This document shows, piece by piece, positions 6,394-13,636 of a stretch of DNA of 16,488 nt; position 1 is the stretch's first letter; every line of letters begins with the position of its first letter. Position numbers and translations under genes: made by a program. A model generated the notes under the pieces. The model was not told the DNA's origin. It did not search any database and saw nothing but the letters and a program-made list of their open reading frames with translations. This stretch comes from Actinomycetes bacterium (lineage in GTDB: Bacteria > Actinomycetota > Acidimicrobiia > Acidimicrobiales > RAAP-2): assembly GCA_021802025.1 (NCBI GenBank), contig JAKABC010000019.1:1-16488 (forward strand). Reading direction: 5' to 3'.

Positions 6394-7172
6394 GCCGGGT
6401 CGCCGTCGTCACCGGGGCCGCGCGGGGCATCGGGGCCGCCACCGTCGACGCGTTGGTGAACGCCGGCTACCGGGTCGTGGCGGTCGACCGGTGCCGCGAC
6501 GTGACCGGCGTGCCCTACCCCATGGCCACCCAGCGCGACCTCGACGCCGTCGTCGCGCGCCACGGCGAGGCCGTGCTCGGACTGGTCGGCGACGTGCGCA
6601 GCGCCTCGGACATGCGCCTCGCGGTCGAGACGGCGACCCTGCACTTCGGCCGGCTCGACGCGGCCGTCGCCTGCGCCGGGGTGATGGCGGCCGGCGGACC
6701 GGTCTGGGCGCTCGAGGACCAGGCCGTCGACGCCGTGTGGAGCGTGAACGTGCTCGGCGTGCGCCGGCTCCTCGAGGCGGCCGCGCCGACCCTGATCGAG
6801 GGGGCCCGGGGGCGGGGCCGGTTCGTCGCGGTGGCCTCGGCCGGCGGGGTGAGGGGGCTGCGTCACCTGGCGGCCTACGTGGCCTCCAAGCACGCCGTGG
6901 TCGGCCTCGTGCGCTCGGCGGCGATCGACCTGGCCGAGCACGGGGTGACGGTGAACGCCGTGAGCCCCGGCTCGACGCGCACCGCGATGCTCGAGGCCTC
7001 GGCCCGCGTCTACGGCCTCGACGACCCCGCGGCCTTCGCCGCCCACCAGCCCGTCGGCCGGCTTCTCGAGCCCGAGGAGGTGGCCGCGGCCATCACCTGG
7101 CTCTGCTCGGAGGCCGCGGCCGCGGTGACCGGGGCGAACCTGGCGGTCGACGGGGGCATGACGATCGCCTAG
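6390..7172 (+). CDS. Mycofactocin-coupled SDR family oxidoreductase
   Basis: A 260-residue short-chain dehydrogenase. The NAD motif TGAARGIG is at 8-15, the catalytic set is N120, S150, Y163 and K167, and it ends with the usual VDGGM segment. Between the Asp33 that ends beta-2 and the GDV segment at 67-69 there is an extended stretch (about 35-65, including VTGVPYPMATQRDLDAVV). Classical SDRs have a shorter link here. An insert at this place is the hallmark of mycofactocin-associated SDRs, where it covers a non-exchangeable NAD. The ATG overlaps the mftD stop (ATGA), so it is part of the same transcript and either a client enzyme or a cluster-specific dehydrogenase. The substrate is unknown. 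The gene could have been mistaken for a generic carveol or 3-oxoacyl reductase. Insert plus context argue for the mycofactocin group. Confidence 0.88.
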   Translation: MSRVAVVTGAARGIGAATVDALVNAGYRVVAVDRCRDVTGVPYPMATQRDLDAVVARHGEAVLGLVGDVRSASDMRLAVETATLHFGRLDAAVACAGVMAAGGPVWALEDQAVDAVWSVNVLGVRRLLEAAAPTLIEGARGRGRFVAVASAGGVRGLRHLAAYVASKHAVVGLVRSAAIDLAEHGVTVNAVSPGSTRTAMLEASARVYGLDDPAAFAAHQPVGRLLEPEEVAAAITWLCSEAAAAVTGANLAVDGGMTIA

Positions 7173-7186
7173 CCACGGTCTAGGTT
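7158..7186 (+). promoter_or_regulatory. Possible promoter of the cysteine-synthase-like gene
   Basis: ATGACG (7158-7163) and TAGGTT (7181-7186) are separated by 17 bases. The box lies at the end of the SDR gene, 23 bases before the next ATG, with the ribosome site GGGAGGTGAGG between. This would allow transcription separate from the mft operon. Confidence 0.35.
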
Positions 7187-7209
7187 GGGGTGTCCCGGGA
7201 GGTGAGGCA

Positions 7210-8127
7210 ATGGCGCCCACGCACACCACGGCCACCATCCTCGACGCGGTCGGCCACACGCCCCTCGTCGAGGTCGACGGGATCTTCCTCAAGCTCGAGT
7301 ACCTGAACCCCTCGGGGTCGATCAAGGCCCGCATGGCGCGCTACATCGTCGAGCGGGCCGAGCGCGAGGGTCTGCTCACCCCGGGCGACACGATCGTCGA
7401 GGCCTCCTCGGGCAACACCGGCAACGCCCTGGCGATGATCGCGGCCGTCAAGGGCTACCGCATGATCGTGGTGATGCCCGACGGGATGAGCCCGGAGCGC
7501 TCGGCGATCTCGCGGGCCTTCGGCGCCGAGGTGCGCACGGTGGGGACGTTCTTTGTCAACGACGCCCTCGCCGAGGCCGACCGGCTGGGGCGCCTCCCGG
7601 GCTACTTCGCCCCCCACCAGTTCCAGAACGAGTGGAACGTCGAGGAGAACCGCACCTGGCTCGGCCCGGAGATCCTCGGCCAGCTGGGCCCCGCGCGGGT
7701 GCCCGACGGCTTCGTGATGGGCGTGGGCACCGGCGGCACGCTCATCGGGGTGGGCCAGGCCCTGCGGGCGGTGAACCCCGCGGTGCGCCTCGTCGCGCTC
7801 GAGCCGGCCGAGTCGTGCACCATCCAGTGCGGCGAGCGCGGCCTGCACCAGATCGAGGGGATCTCCGACGGCTTCGTGCCGACGATCTACGCTCGCCACC
7901 GCGAGATCGTCGACGAGGTCGTCTCGGTCCACAGCGACGACGCCGTGGCCGAGATGCGCCGGCTCACCGCGACCCACGGGCTGCTCGTGGGCCCGAGTAC
8001 CGGGGCGAACATGATCGTCGCGCGGGGGCTGCGCGATCGTCTGGGTGAGGACGCCGTGGTGGTGACGATCGCCTGCGACGAGGGCGAGAAGTACCTCAGC
8101 GAGTACTTCGTTGCCCCCGATGGCTAG
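7210..8127 (+). CDS. Cysteine-synthase-family PLP-dependent enzyme
   Basis: A 305-residue fold-type II PLP enzyme related to O-acetylserine sulfhydrylase and cystathionine beta-synthase. The Schiff-base lysine is K39 in NPSGSIKAR, the PLP/substrate loop SSGNTG is at 65-70, and the phosphate loop GTGGTL is at 172-177. Several sites differ from standard CysK. The residue after the lysine is Ala, not Asp. QFQNEWNVEENRTW replaces the usual QFxNPANPxxH stretch. GISDGF replaces GIGAGF. These place it in a divergent branch, so cysteine synthesis is only one possibility; other beta-replacement or elimination reactions are equally open. It starts 37 bases after the SDR with a strong ribosome site (GGGAGGTGAGG), so partial co-transcription with the mft operon is possible. 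Its stop shares CTAG with the convergent SDR gene. Confidence 0.85.
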   Translation: MAPTHTTATILDAVGHTPLVEVDGIFLKLEYLNPSGSIKARMARYIVERAEREGLLTPGDTIVEASSGNTGNALAMIAAVKGYRMIVVMPDGMSPERSAISRAFGAEVRTVGTFFVNDALAEADRLGRLPGYFAPHQFQNEWNVEENRTWLGPEILGQLGPARVPDGFVMGVGTGGTLIGVGQALRAVNPAVRLVALEPAESCTIQCGERGLHQIEGISDGFVPTIYARHREIVDEVVSVHSDDAVAEMRRLTATHGLLVGPSTGANMIVARGLRDRLGEDAVVVTIACDEGEKYLSEYFVAPDG

Positions 8128-8888
8128 AGCGGCGTGACGTAGGCGGCGTGGATCCCGCCGTCGACGAGGAAGGTCGAGGCGGTGATGAACGACGCGTCGT
8201 CGCTCGCGAGGAAGGCGACCGCGCTCGCGATCTCCTCGGCCTCGGCGAAGCGGCCCATCGGCACGTGCACGAGGCGCCGCGCGGCCCGCTCGGGGTCCTT
8301 GGCGAAGAGCTCGCGCAGCAGGGGTGTGTTCACCGGCCCCGGGCAGAGCGCGTTGACCCGCACCCCCTGGCGGGCGAACTGGACGCCGAGCTCGCGGCTC
8401 ATCGAGAGCACCCCGCCCTTGGAGGCCGTGTAGGAGATCTGGCTGGTGGCCGAGCCGAGCACGGCGACGAACGACGCGGTGTTGATGACCGAGCCCCCGC
8501 CGCGCTCGAGCAGCAGGGGGATCCCGTACTTGCAGCCCAGGTAGACCGAGGTCAGGTTGACCCGCTGGACCCGGTCCCAGGCCGCGAGGTCGGTGGTGAG
8601 GATCGAGTCGTCCTCGGGCGGGGAGATCCCCGCGTTATTGAAGATGACGTCGAGCCCGCCGTAGGCGGCGACGACCTCGTCGTACATCGCCTTGACGCTC
8701 TCTTCGCTCGCGACGTCGACCTCGATAAAGAGGCCGCCGACCTCGGTGGCCAGGGCCGCGCCGGCCTCGCGCGCGAGGTCGGCGACCACGACGGTCGCCC
8801 CCTCGGCCGCGAAGCGCAGCGCGCTCGCGCGCCCGATCCCGCTCGCCGCGCCCGTGATGACGCTCACCTTGCCGTCCAGCCGGCCCAC
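8124..8888 (-). CDS. Classical short-chain dehydrogenase/reductase, last gene of the GS-ALDH-SDR operon
   Basis: A 254-residue classical SDR. TGAASGIG is at 12-19, NNAG at 84-87, with N111, S139, Y153 and K157 as the catalytic set, and a C-terminal VDGG segment. Asp37 at the end of beta-2 suggests NAD(H) rather than NADP(H) use. It has no long insert after beta-2, so unlike the SDR at 6390 it should use exchangeable cofactor. The GTG at 8888 shares one base with the ALDH stop and is preceded by GAGGAGG at good distance, so it is the third gene of a minus-strand operon after the GS-like and ALDH genes. That context suggests oxidation of an alcohol intermediate, for example gamma-glutamylethanolamide to its aldehyde, before the ALDH step. 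This substrate is inference. By sequence alone it would be labelled only a generic SDR or 3-oxoacyl reductase. Confidence 0.87.
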   Translation of the reverse strand: MGRLDGKVSVITGAASGIGRASALRFAAEGATVVVADLAREAGAALATEVGGLFIEVDVASEESVKAMYDEVVAAYGGLDVIFNNAGISPPEDDSILTTDLAAWDRVQRVNLTSVYLGCKYGIPLLLERGGGSVINTASFVAVLGSATSQISYTASKGGVLSMSRELGVQFARQGVRVNALCPGPVNTPLLRELFAKDPERAARRLVHVPMGRFAEAEEIASAVAFLASDDASFITASTFLVDGGIHAAYVTPL

Positions 8889-10249
8889 TACGCCTCCTCT
8901 GTCGAGATGAACACGTTCTTCTCCTCGCTGAAGCCCTTGAGGGCGTCGGGCCCGAGCTCGCGACCGAGCCCCGACTGCTTGAAGCCGCCGAAGGGGGTCG
9001 AGTAGCGCACCGAGGAGTTGGAGTTGACCGAGATCGTCCCGGTCTCGATCGCCCGGGCCACCCGGAAGGCCCGGCCGACGTCGCTCGTCCAGATCGAGCC
9101 CGACAGTCCGAAGGGGCCCTCGTTGGCGATGGCGATCGCCTCGGCCTCGTCCTCGAAGGGGACGACCGAGACGACCGGCCCGAAGACCTCCTCGGTGAAG
9201 ACCGCGGCCGTGCGGTCGGGCGTCTCGAGGACCGTCGGGGCCATCCAGTAGCCCGGCCCCGAGGGAGCCGACCCGGTGAAGGCGACGCGTGCGCCCTCGA
9301 GGTAGCCCGCCACGCGCTCGCGGTGGGCGGCCGAGATGAGCGGGCCCATCTCGGCGGCGTCGTCGGAGGGGTCCATGACCTTTACGCCCTTGACGGCGCG
9401 CTCGAAGAGCTCCATGAACCGGTCGTAGGCCGAGCGCTGGACGAGCAGGCGGCTGCGCGCACAGCAGTCCTGGCCGGCGTTGTCGAAGACGGCGTAGGGG
9501 GCGCTCGCCGCGGCCCGCTCGAGGTCGGCGTCGGCGAAGACCACGTTGGCGCTCTTGCCACCGAGCTCGAGGGTGACCCGCTTCACCTGGGCGGCGCAGC
9601 CCTCCATGATGGACCGGCCCACCTCGTTCGAGCCGGTGAAACAGACCTTGCGCACCTCGGGGTGGGCGACCAGTCGCCCGCCGACGACCCCGCCCGCGCC
9701 GGTCACCACCTGAAAGACGCCCTCGGGCAGCCCGGCCTCGAGGGCCAGCTCGCCCAGGCGCAGCGCGGTGAGCGGGGTGAGCTGGGCCGGCTTCAGTACG
9801 ACCGTGTTGGCGGCGGCCAGCGCCGGGGCGAACCCCCAGCCGGCGATGGGCATGGGGAAGTTCCACGGGACGATGATCCCCACGACCCCGATCGGCTCGT
9901 AGAAGGTCACGTCGACCCCGCCGGCCACGGGGATCTGCTGGCCGACGTGGCGCTCGACGGCTCCCGCGTAGTACGTGAGCACGTCACGCACGTTGCCGGC
10001 CTCCCAGCGGGCGTTGGCGATGGTGTGCCCGGCGTTGGCGACCTCCAGGCGGGCCAGCTCCTCGTTGTGGGCGTCGACCGCCTCGGCGAAGCGCCGCAGC
10101 AGCCGGGCCCGGTCGGCCGGGGCGACCCGGCGCCAATCGGCGAGAGCCGCCGACGCGCGCGTTATGGCGGCGTCGGTCTCCTCGGCGCTGTGGTCGGCGA
10201 CGGTGGTGACCAGGGCCTCGGTGGCCGGATTGATGACGTCGTGGCTCAC
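8888..10249 (-). CDS. NAD(P)-dependent aldehyde dehydrogenase
   Basis: A 453-residue aldehyde dehydrogenase with all core motifs: PWNFP with N130, LKPA with K153, FTGS (204-207), LELGG with the general base E228, and the catalytic cysteine C262 in GQDCCA. The C-terminal half has EEVFGPV, GLSGSIWT and the FGGFKQSGLGRE segment. It is a little shorter than the usual 475-500 because the N-terminal arm is brief. The GTG at 10249 overlaps the GS-like stop by four bases (GTGA); a longer frame reaching into that gene was rejected. GQDCCARSR-type active sites are common in ALDHs acting on amino- or gamma-glutamyl-aldehydes. With the upstream gamma-glutamyl ligase-like gene, the substrate is plausibly a gamma-glutamylated amino-aldehyde, but this is context-based. 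Confidence 0.92.
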   Translation of the reverse strand: MSHDVINPATEALVTTVADHSAEETDAAITRASAALADWRRVAPADRARLLRRFAEAVDAHNEELARLEVANAGHTIANARWEAGNVRDVLTYYAGAVERHVGQQIPVAGGVDVTFYEPIGVVGIIVPWNFPMPIAGWGFAPALAAANTVVLKPAQLTPLTALRLGELALEAGLPEGVFQVVTGAGGVVGGRLVAHPEVRKVCFTGSNEVGRSIMEGCAAQVKRVTLELGGKSANVVFADADLERAAASAPYAVFDNAGQDCCARSRLLVQRSAYDRFMELFERAVKGVKVMDPSDDAAEMGPLISAAHRERVAGYLEGARVAFTGSAPSGPGYWMAPTVLETPDRTAAVFTEEVFGPVVSVVPFEDEAEAIAIANEGPFGLSGSIWTSDVGRAFRVARAIETGTISVNSNSSVRYSTPFGGFKQSGLGRELGPDALKGFSEEKNVFISTEEA

Positions 10250-11613
10250 AGCCTCTCGAACCCCCGGTAGCGCTCCCAGTCGGTGACGGCGCCGTCGAAG
10301 GCGGCGACCTCGACGCGTCCGGCGTTCACGTAGTGCTCGACGACCTCGTCGCCGAAGGCGGCGCGCGCGACGACGCTCGCCTCGAGCAGGTCGACGGCCT
10401 CGTGCAGCGAGGTGGGCACCCGGGGTGCGTCGGCGAGGTAGGCGTTGCCCGCGAAGGGGGCGGGCAGCGCGAGACCGGCCTCCACGCCCGCGAGGCCCGC
10501 CGCGACGAGGGCGGCGACGGTGAGGTAGGGGTTGACGTCCCCACCGGGGATGCGACACTCCACCCGCAGCGAGGGGCCGTGGCCGACCACCCGGAACGAG
10601 CAGGTGCGGTTGTCGAAGCCCCACAGCAGGGCCGTCGGGGCGAACGAGCCCTCGGCGAAGCGCTTGTAGGAGTTGACGTTGGGCGCGAGGAAGTAGCTCA
10701 GCTCGCGGGCGTGGGCGAGCAGGCCCGCGAGGAACGACGCGAAGGTCTCGGAGAACCCGTGCTCGCCCGAGCCGGGAAAGACCGGCCGACCCTCCTCGTC
10801 GCGCAGCGAGAGGTGGACGTGGCAGGAGTTGCCCTCGCGCTCGTTGAACTTGGCCATGAAAGTCAGGCTGTAGCCCTCGAGGGCGGCGATCTCCTTGGCG
10901 CCGAGCTTGTAGAGGCTGTGCTCGTCGCACTTGTCCACGAGCGGGGCGTACTTGAAGGCGATCTCGTGCTGGCCGAGGTTGCACTCGCCCTTGACGGACT
11001 CGACCTCCATGCCGGCGTCGCGCATGTCACGCCGGATCCGCCCGAGCAGCCCCTCGATTCGACCGGTGCCCTGGAGCGAGTAGTCGACGTTGTAGAGGTT
11101 GGCCGGGGTGAGGTCTCGGTAGCCCGCGCGCCAGGCGTCCTCGTAGGTGTCGCGAAAGACCATGAACTCGAGTTCGGTGCCCGCGAGGCCCCGCCACCCC
11201 CGCGCCGCGAGCCGGTCGCACTGGGCCTGGAGGATCTGGCGGGGGCTGACCGCGAGGGGCTCGCCCTCGACGGTGGTGACGTCGGAGAAGACGAGGGCGG
11301 TGCGCTCGAACCAGGGCACCAGGCGGGTCGTCGCGAAGTCGGGGCGCATCGCGAAGTCGCCGTAGCCCCGCTCCCACGAGGTCAGCGCGAAGCCGTCCAC
11401 GGTGCGCATGTCGACGTCGGAGGCGAGCAGGTAGCTGCACCCCTCGCTGCCCGCCACGGCCACCTCCTCGGCGAAGAAGTGGGCGTCGAGCCGCTTGCCC
11501 TGGAGGCGACCCTGCATGTCGGTGAGGGCGAGCACGACGGTGTCGACCTCGCCCGTCTCGATCATCGCCATCAGCTCGTCTCTGGTCGGACGTCCCCGGC
11601 GGGCACTGGCCAT
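10246..11613 (-). CDS. Glutamine-synthetase-like gamma-glutamyl-amide ligase (GlnA3/GlnA4/PuuA type)
   Basis: A 455-residue member of the glutamine synthetase fold that probably joins glutamate to an amine rather than to ammonia. It has GTELEF (E147, E149), EGxxNLGQHEI (E210 to E217), GNSCHVHLSL (261-270), the NSYKR segment (314-318), R340, and ECRIPGGDVNPYL with E352 and R354. True GlnA has GSGMHVHQSL; the NSCHVH variant is typical of GlnA-like gamma-glutamylpolyamine and gamma-glutamylethanolamide synthetases. The adenylylation motif NLYDLPP of GlnA is absent. The ATG at 11613 is preceded by GAGGGAGG. It leads a tight operon with ALDH and SDR and is divergent from an APC permease, an arrangement fitting amine uptake and catabolism. 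The amine is not proven; ethanolamine or another amino alcohol fits the SDR. Confidence 0.88.
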   Translation of the reverse strand: MASARRGRPTRDELMAMIETGEVDTVVLALTDMQGRLQGKRLDAHFFAEEVAVAGSEGCSYLLASDVDMRTVDGFALTSWERGYGDFAMRPDFATTRLVPWFERTALVFSDVTTVEGEPLAVSPRQILQAQCDRLAARGWRGLAGTELEFMVFRDTYEDAWRAGYRDLTPANLYNVDYSLQGTGRIEGLLGRIRRDMRDAGMEVESVKGECNLGQHEIAFKYAPLVDKCDEHSLYKLGAKEIAALEGYSLTFMAKFNEREGNSCHVHLSLRDEEGRPVFPGSGEHGFSETFASFLAGLLAHARELSYFLAPNVNSYKRFAEGSFAPTALLWGFDNRTCSFRVVGHGPSLRVECRIPGGDVNPYLTVAALVAAGLAGVEAGLALPAPFAGNAYLADAPRVPTSLHEAVDLLEASVVARAAFGDEVVEHYVNAGRVEVAAFDGAVTDWERYRGFERL

Positions 11614-11797
11614 ACGCCTCCCTCGGCTGGTGCGCAGAATGGTACTCCCGGGGCGGACGGGGTCCCCGGGCCGTCGCCGGGGCCGGCCCCCGCCGCGCGC
11701 CGGCCGAGGCGAGCACTCGGAAGTTCCGTTTGCGCACGGGCTCGCGCGTCCGTAGGCTCACGCCACCGCGGTAGCGTCCGCGACGGAGGGGGGCCTC
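11614..11797. promoter_or_regulatory. Divergent promoter region between the GS-like operon and the permease
   Basis: A 184-base intergenic region with no gene. It contains two perfect GC palindromes, CGGGGTCCCCG (11658-11668) and GGGGCCGGCCCC (11679-11690), that could bind a shared regulator. A weak minus-strand pair is GGGACC (11666-11661) and TACCAT (11643-11638) with 17-base spacing. The clearer plus-strand promoter is listed separately. GC richness makes the palindromes only suggestive. Confidence 0.35.
11730..11758 (+). promoter_or_regulatory. Probable promoter of the APC permease
   Basis: TTGCGC (11730-11735) and TAGGCT (11753-11758) are separated by exactly 17 bases. They lie 39 bases before the permease ATG, with the ribosome site GGAGGGGGG between. 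The -10 shares the form GTAGNCT with boxes before three other genes in the window. Confidence 0.5.
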
Positions 11798-13402
11798 ATG
11801 CCAGAGGGTCTTGACCGACCGCTCGAGATGGTGAGCGACACCGAGCGGCTCCACCAGATGGGCTACGCCCAAGAGCTCGACCGAGGGCTCAGTCGTTTCT
11901 CGAACTTCGCCATCTCCTTCACCATCATCTCGATCCTCTCGGGGTGCCTCACGCTCTACAGCTACGGCCTCCAGCACGGGGGTCCGCCGGTGATGATCTG
12001 GGGCTGGGTGCTCGTCGGCGGGCTCGTGCTCTTCGCCGGGCTCTCGATGGCCGAGATCTGCTCCTCGTTCCCGACCGCCGGCGGCCTCTACTACTGGGCG
12101 GCGAAGCTCGCCCCGGGCAAGAGCGGGCCGATCTGGTCGTGGTTCACCGGATGGTTCAACCTCCTCGGCCAGGTGGCGGTCACGGCCGGCATCACCTTCG
12201 GCTGTGGCTACTCGGTCGGGGCGTTCATCACCCTGGTCGGGGGCAACGCCGATTGGACCGACAACCACCACGTCGTAGTGCTGACCGGGATCCTCCTCCT
12301 CTCCCAGGGGCTCATCAACACCTTCGGGGTGAACGTCGTCGCCCTCTTCAACCGGGTCTCGGTGTGGTGGCACCTGCTCGGGGTGGCGGTGATCGTGGTC
12401 GTGCTCTACGTCGCGCCGCACTCGCACAGCCACCAGAGCGCGGGCTTCCTCTTCGGCTCGAGCGGCTACCACGCCTTCAGCGGGCTGTCGGGGTTCGCGA
12501 CCCCGATCTACGTCATGCTCCTCGGGCTGCTCGTGGCCCAGTACACCTTCACCGGCTACGACGCCTCGGCCCACGTGACCGAAGAGACCCACAACGCGGC
12601 GATCGCCGGCCCCAAGGGCATCGTCACCTCGATCTGGGTCTCGTGGATCGCGGGCTTCGTCTTGTTGGTGGGGGTGAGCGTCGGCATCCCCCACTTCGTC
12701 CACGGCTTCTCGGTCACGATCGCCGGGACCAAGTACTCGAGCTACGCCGCCTTCTCCGGCGGGGTTCCGTGGGCCAACATCTTCGAGTACCAGGCCGGGC
12801 GCACGCTGGGTGAGCTGCTGGTGCTGATCGTGATCGGGGCCCAGTACTTCTGCGGCATCGCCTCGGTGACGGCCAACTCGCGGATGATCTACGCCTTCAG
12901 CCGCGACGGCGCGGTGCCCGGGAGCGCCTACTGGCACCACGTCTCGCGCCGGCGCCACGTGCCGGTCCACTCGGCGTGGTTCGGCGCCGTGGGTGCCTTC
13001 ATCCTGACGCTGCCGGCGTGGTGGAACAGCGCCGCCTACGGCGCCGTGACCTCCATCGCGGTTATCGGGCTCTACGTCGCCTACCTCATCCCGGTCTTCT
13101 TGCGCCGGGTGAACCCGAGCGCCTTCACCCCCGGTCCCTGGCGGCTCGGCAAGTGGGGGCCGGTCTTCGGCTGGATCGCCATTGTCTGGGTGGTCGTGAT
13201 CTGCGTGCTCTTCTGTCTGCCGACCTACACCCCGATCACCGCCGCGTCGTTCAACTACACCCCGGTCGCGGTGCTCGTGGTCATTGGCTTCGCCGGTATC
13301 TGGTACGGACTGTCGGCGCGCAAGTGGTTCACGGGACCCAAGATCCAAGGGAGCCCCGAGGAACTGGCCGCGATCGAGCGCGACCTCAGCCTGGAGGGGT
13401 AG
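11798..13402 (+). CDS. APC-superfamily amino acid/amine permease
   Basis: A 534-residue integral membrane transporter with about twelve predicted helices, of the amino acid-polyamine-organocation superfamily. The first helix region, SRFSNFAISFTIISILSGC, is followed by EICSSFPTAGGLYYW, the family signature after helix 2, and later by QYTFTGYDASAHVTEET with AGPKGIV, the conserved helix 6 to 7 region. These features resemble the GABA/choline/BAT1-type permease group that often sits beside gamma-glutamylation operons. The ATG at 11798 has GGAGGGGGG just upstream and its own promoter candidate. It is divergent from the GS-like/ALDH/SDR operon, so it likely imports the amine used there. The C-terminal tail (about 30 residues, acidic end) is cytoplasmic. 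The substrate is inferred only. Confidence 0.9.
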   Translation: MPEGLDRPLEMVSDTERLHQMGYAQELDRGLSRFSNFAISFTIISILSGCLTLYSYGLQHGGPPVMIWGWVLVGGLVLFAGLSMAEICSSFPTAGGLYYWAAKLAPGKSGPIWSWFTGWFNLLGQVAVTAGITFGCGYSVGAFITLVGGNADWTDNHHVVVLTGILLLSQGLINTFGVNVVALFNRVSVWWHLLGVAVIVVVLYVAPHSHSHQSAGFLFGSSGYHAFSGLSGFATPIYVMLLGLLVAQYTFTGYDASAHVTEETHNAAIAGPKGIVTSIWVSWIAGFVLLVGVSVGIPHFVHGFSVTIAGTKYSSYAAFSGGVPWANIFEYQAGRTLGELLVLIVIGAQYFCGIASVTANSRMIYAFSRDGAVPGSAYWHHVSRRRHVPVHSAWFGAVGAFILTLPAWWNSAAYGAVTSIAVIGLYVAYLIPVFLRRVNPSAFTPGPWRLGKWGPVFGWIAIVWVVVICVLFCLPTYTPITAASFNYTPVAVLVVIGFAGIWYGLSARKWFTGPKIQGSPEELAAIERDLSLEG

Positions 13403-13636
13403 GTCGCGAACCAACCTAAAAGGGTCGCCAGCGGGCACGCCCACTGTCCTGTCGACGCACTACGCCTCGGTGCGTGAAGCCGGCGCACGGTCTCGCGTTG
13501 TTCCTTGGTGAGGTGGCCGGTCACGCGGTCCTCCTTGGTTCATCAGCAACGCAATGCTGACTCACCCAGAGTTGCGCTAACCCCTTGAATCCGCCACCAG
13601 TTTTCGAGCGTCGTCCACACATCGCACGCGACGTAC
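13403..13636. other. Gene-poor, lower-GC stretch with small inverted repeats
   Basis: No convincing intact gene lies in these 234 bases. They are visibly less GC-rich than their surroundings, especially 13535-13635. Two perfect 6-bp inverted repeats are present, ACGCAC/GTGCGT (13455-13460 and 13470-13475) and TCAGCA/TGCTGA (13543-13548 and 13555-13560). Neither has a T-run, so they are not standard terminators. TCCTTGGT occurs twice, 30 bases apart (13502 and 13532). With the broken ABC gene that follows, this looks like the scar of a past deletion or insertion. Confidence 0.45.
13412..13524 (-). pseudogene. Possible 5' remnant of an unknown minus-strand gene
   Basis: A minus-strand GTG at 13524 follows AAGGAGG by five bases, one of the best ribosome sites in the window. 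The peptide begins MTGHLTKEQRETVRRLH, hydrophilic and helix-like, as a real N-terminus might be. The frame then runs into the antisense of the permease 3' end (stop at 13255-13257), where its composition becomes shadow-like. I read it as either the start of a truncated gene or a chance frame. I do not recognise the family. Confidence 0.25.

Noticed and set aside
11027..13444. Very long minus-strand open frame (about 805 codons) opposite the permease and into the GS-like gene
   Set aside because: It is antisense to a well-defined membrane permease, is Arg/Asp/Pro/Gly/His-rich without domain motifs, and passes through the GS-like gene in a wrong frame. It is a high-GC shadow.
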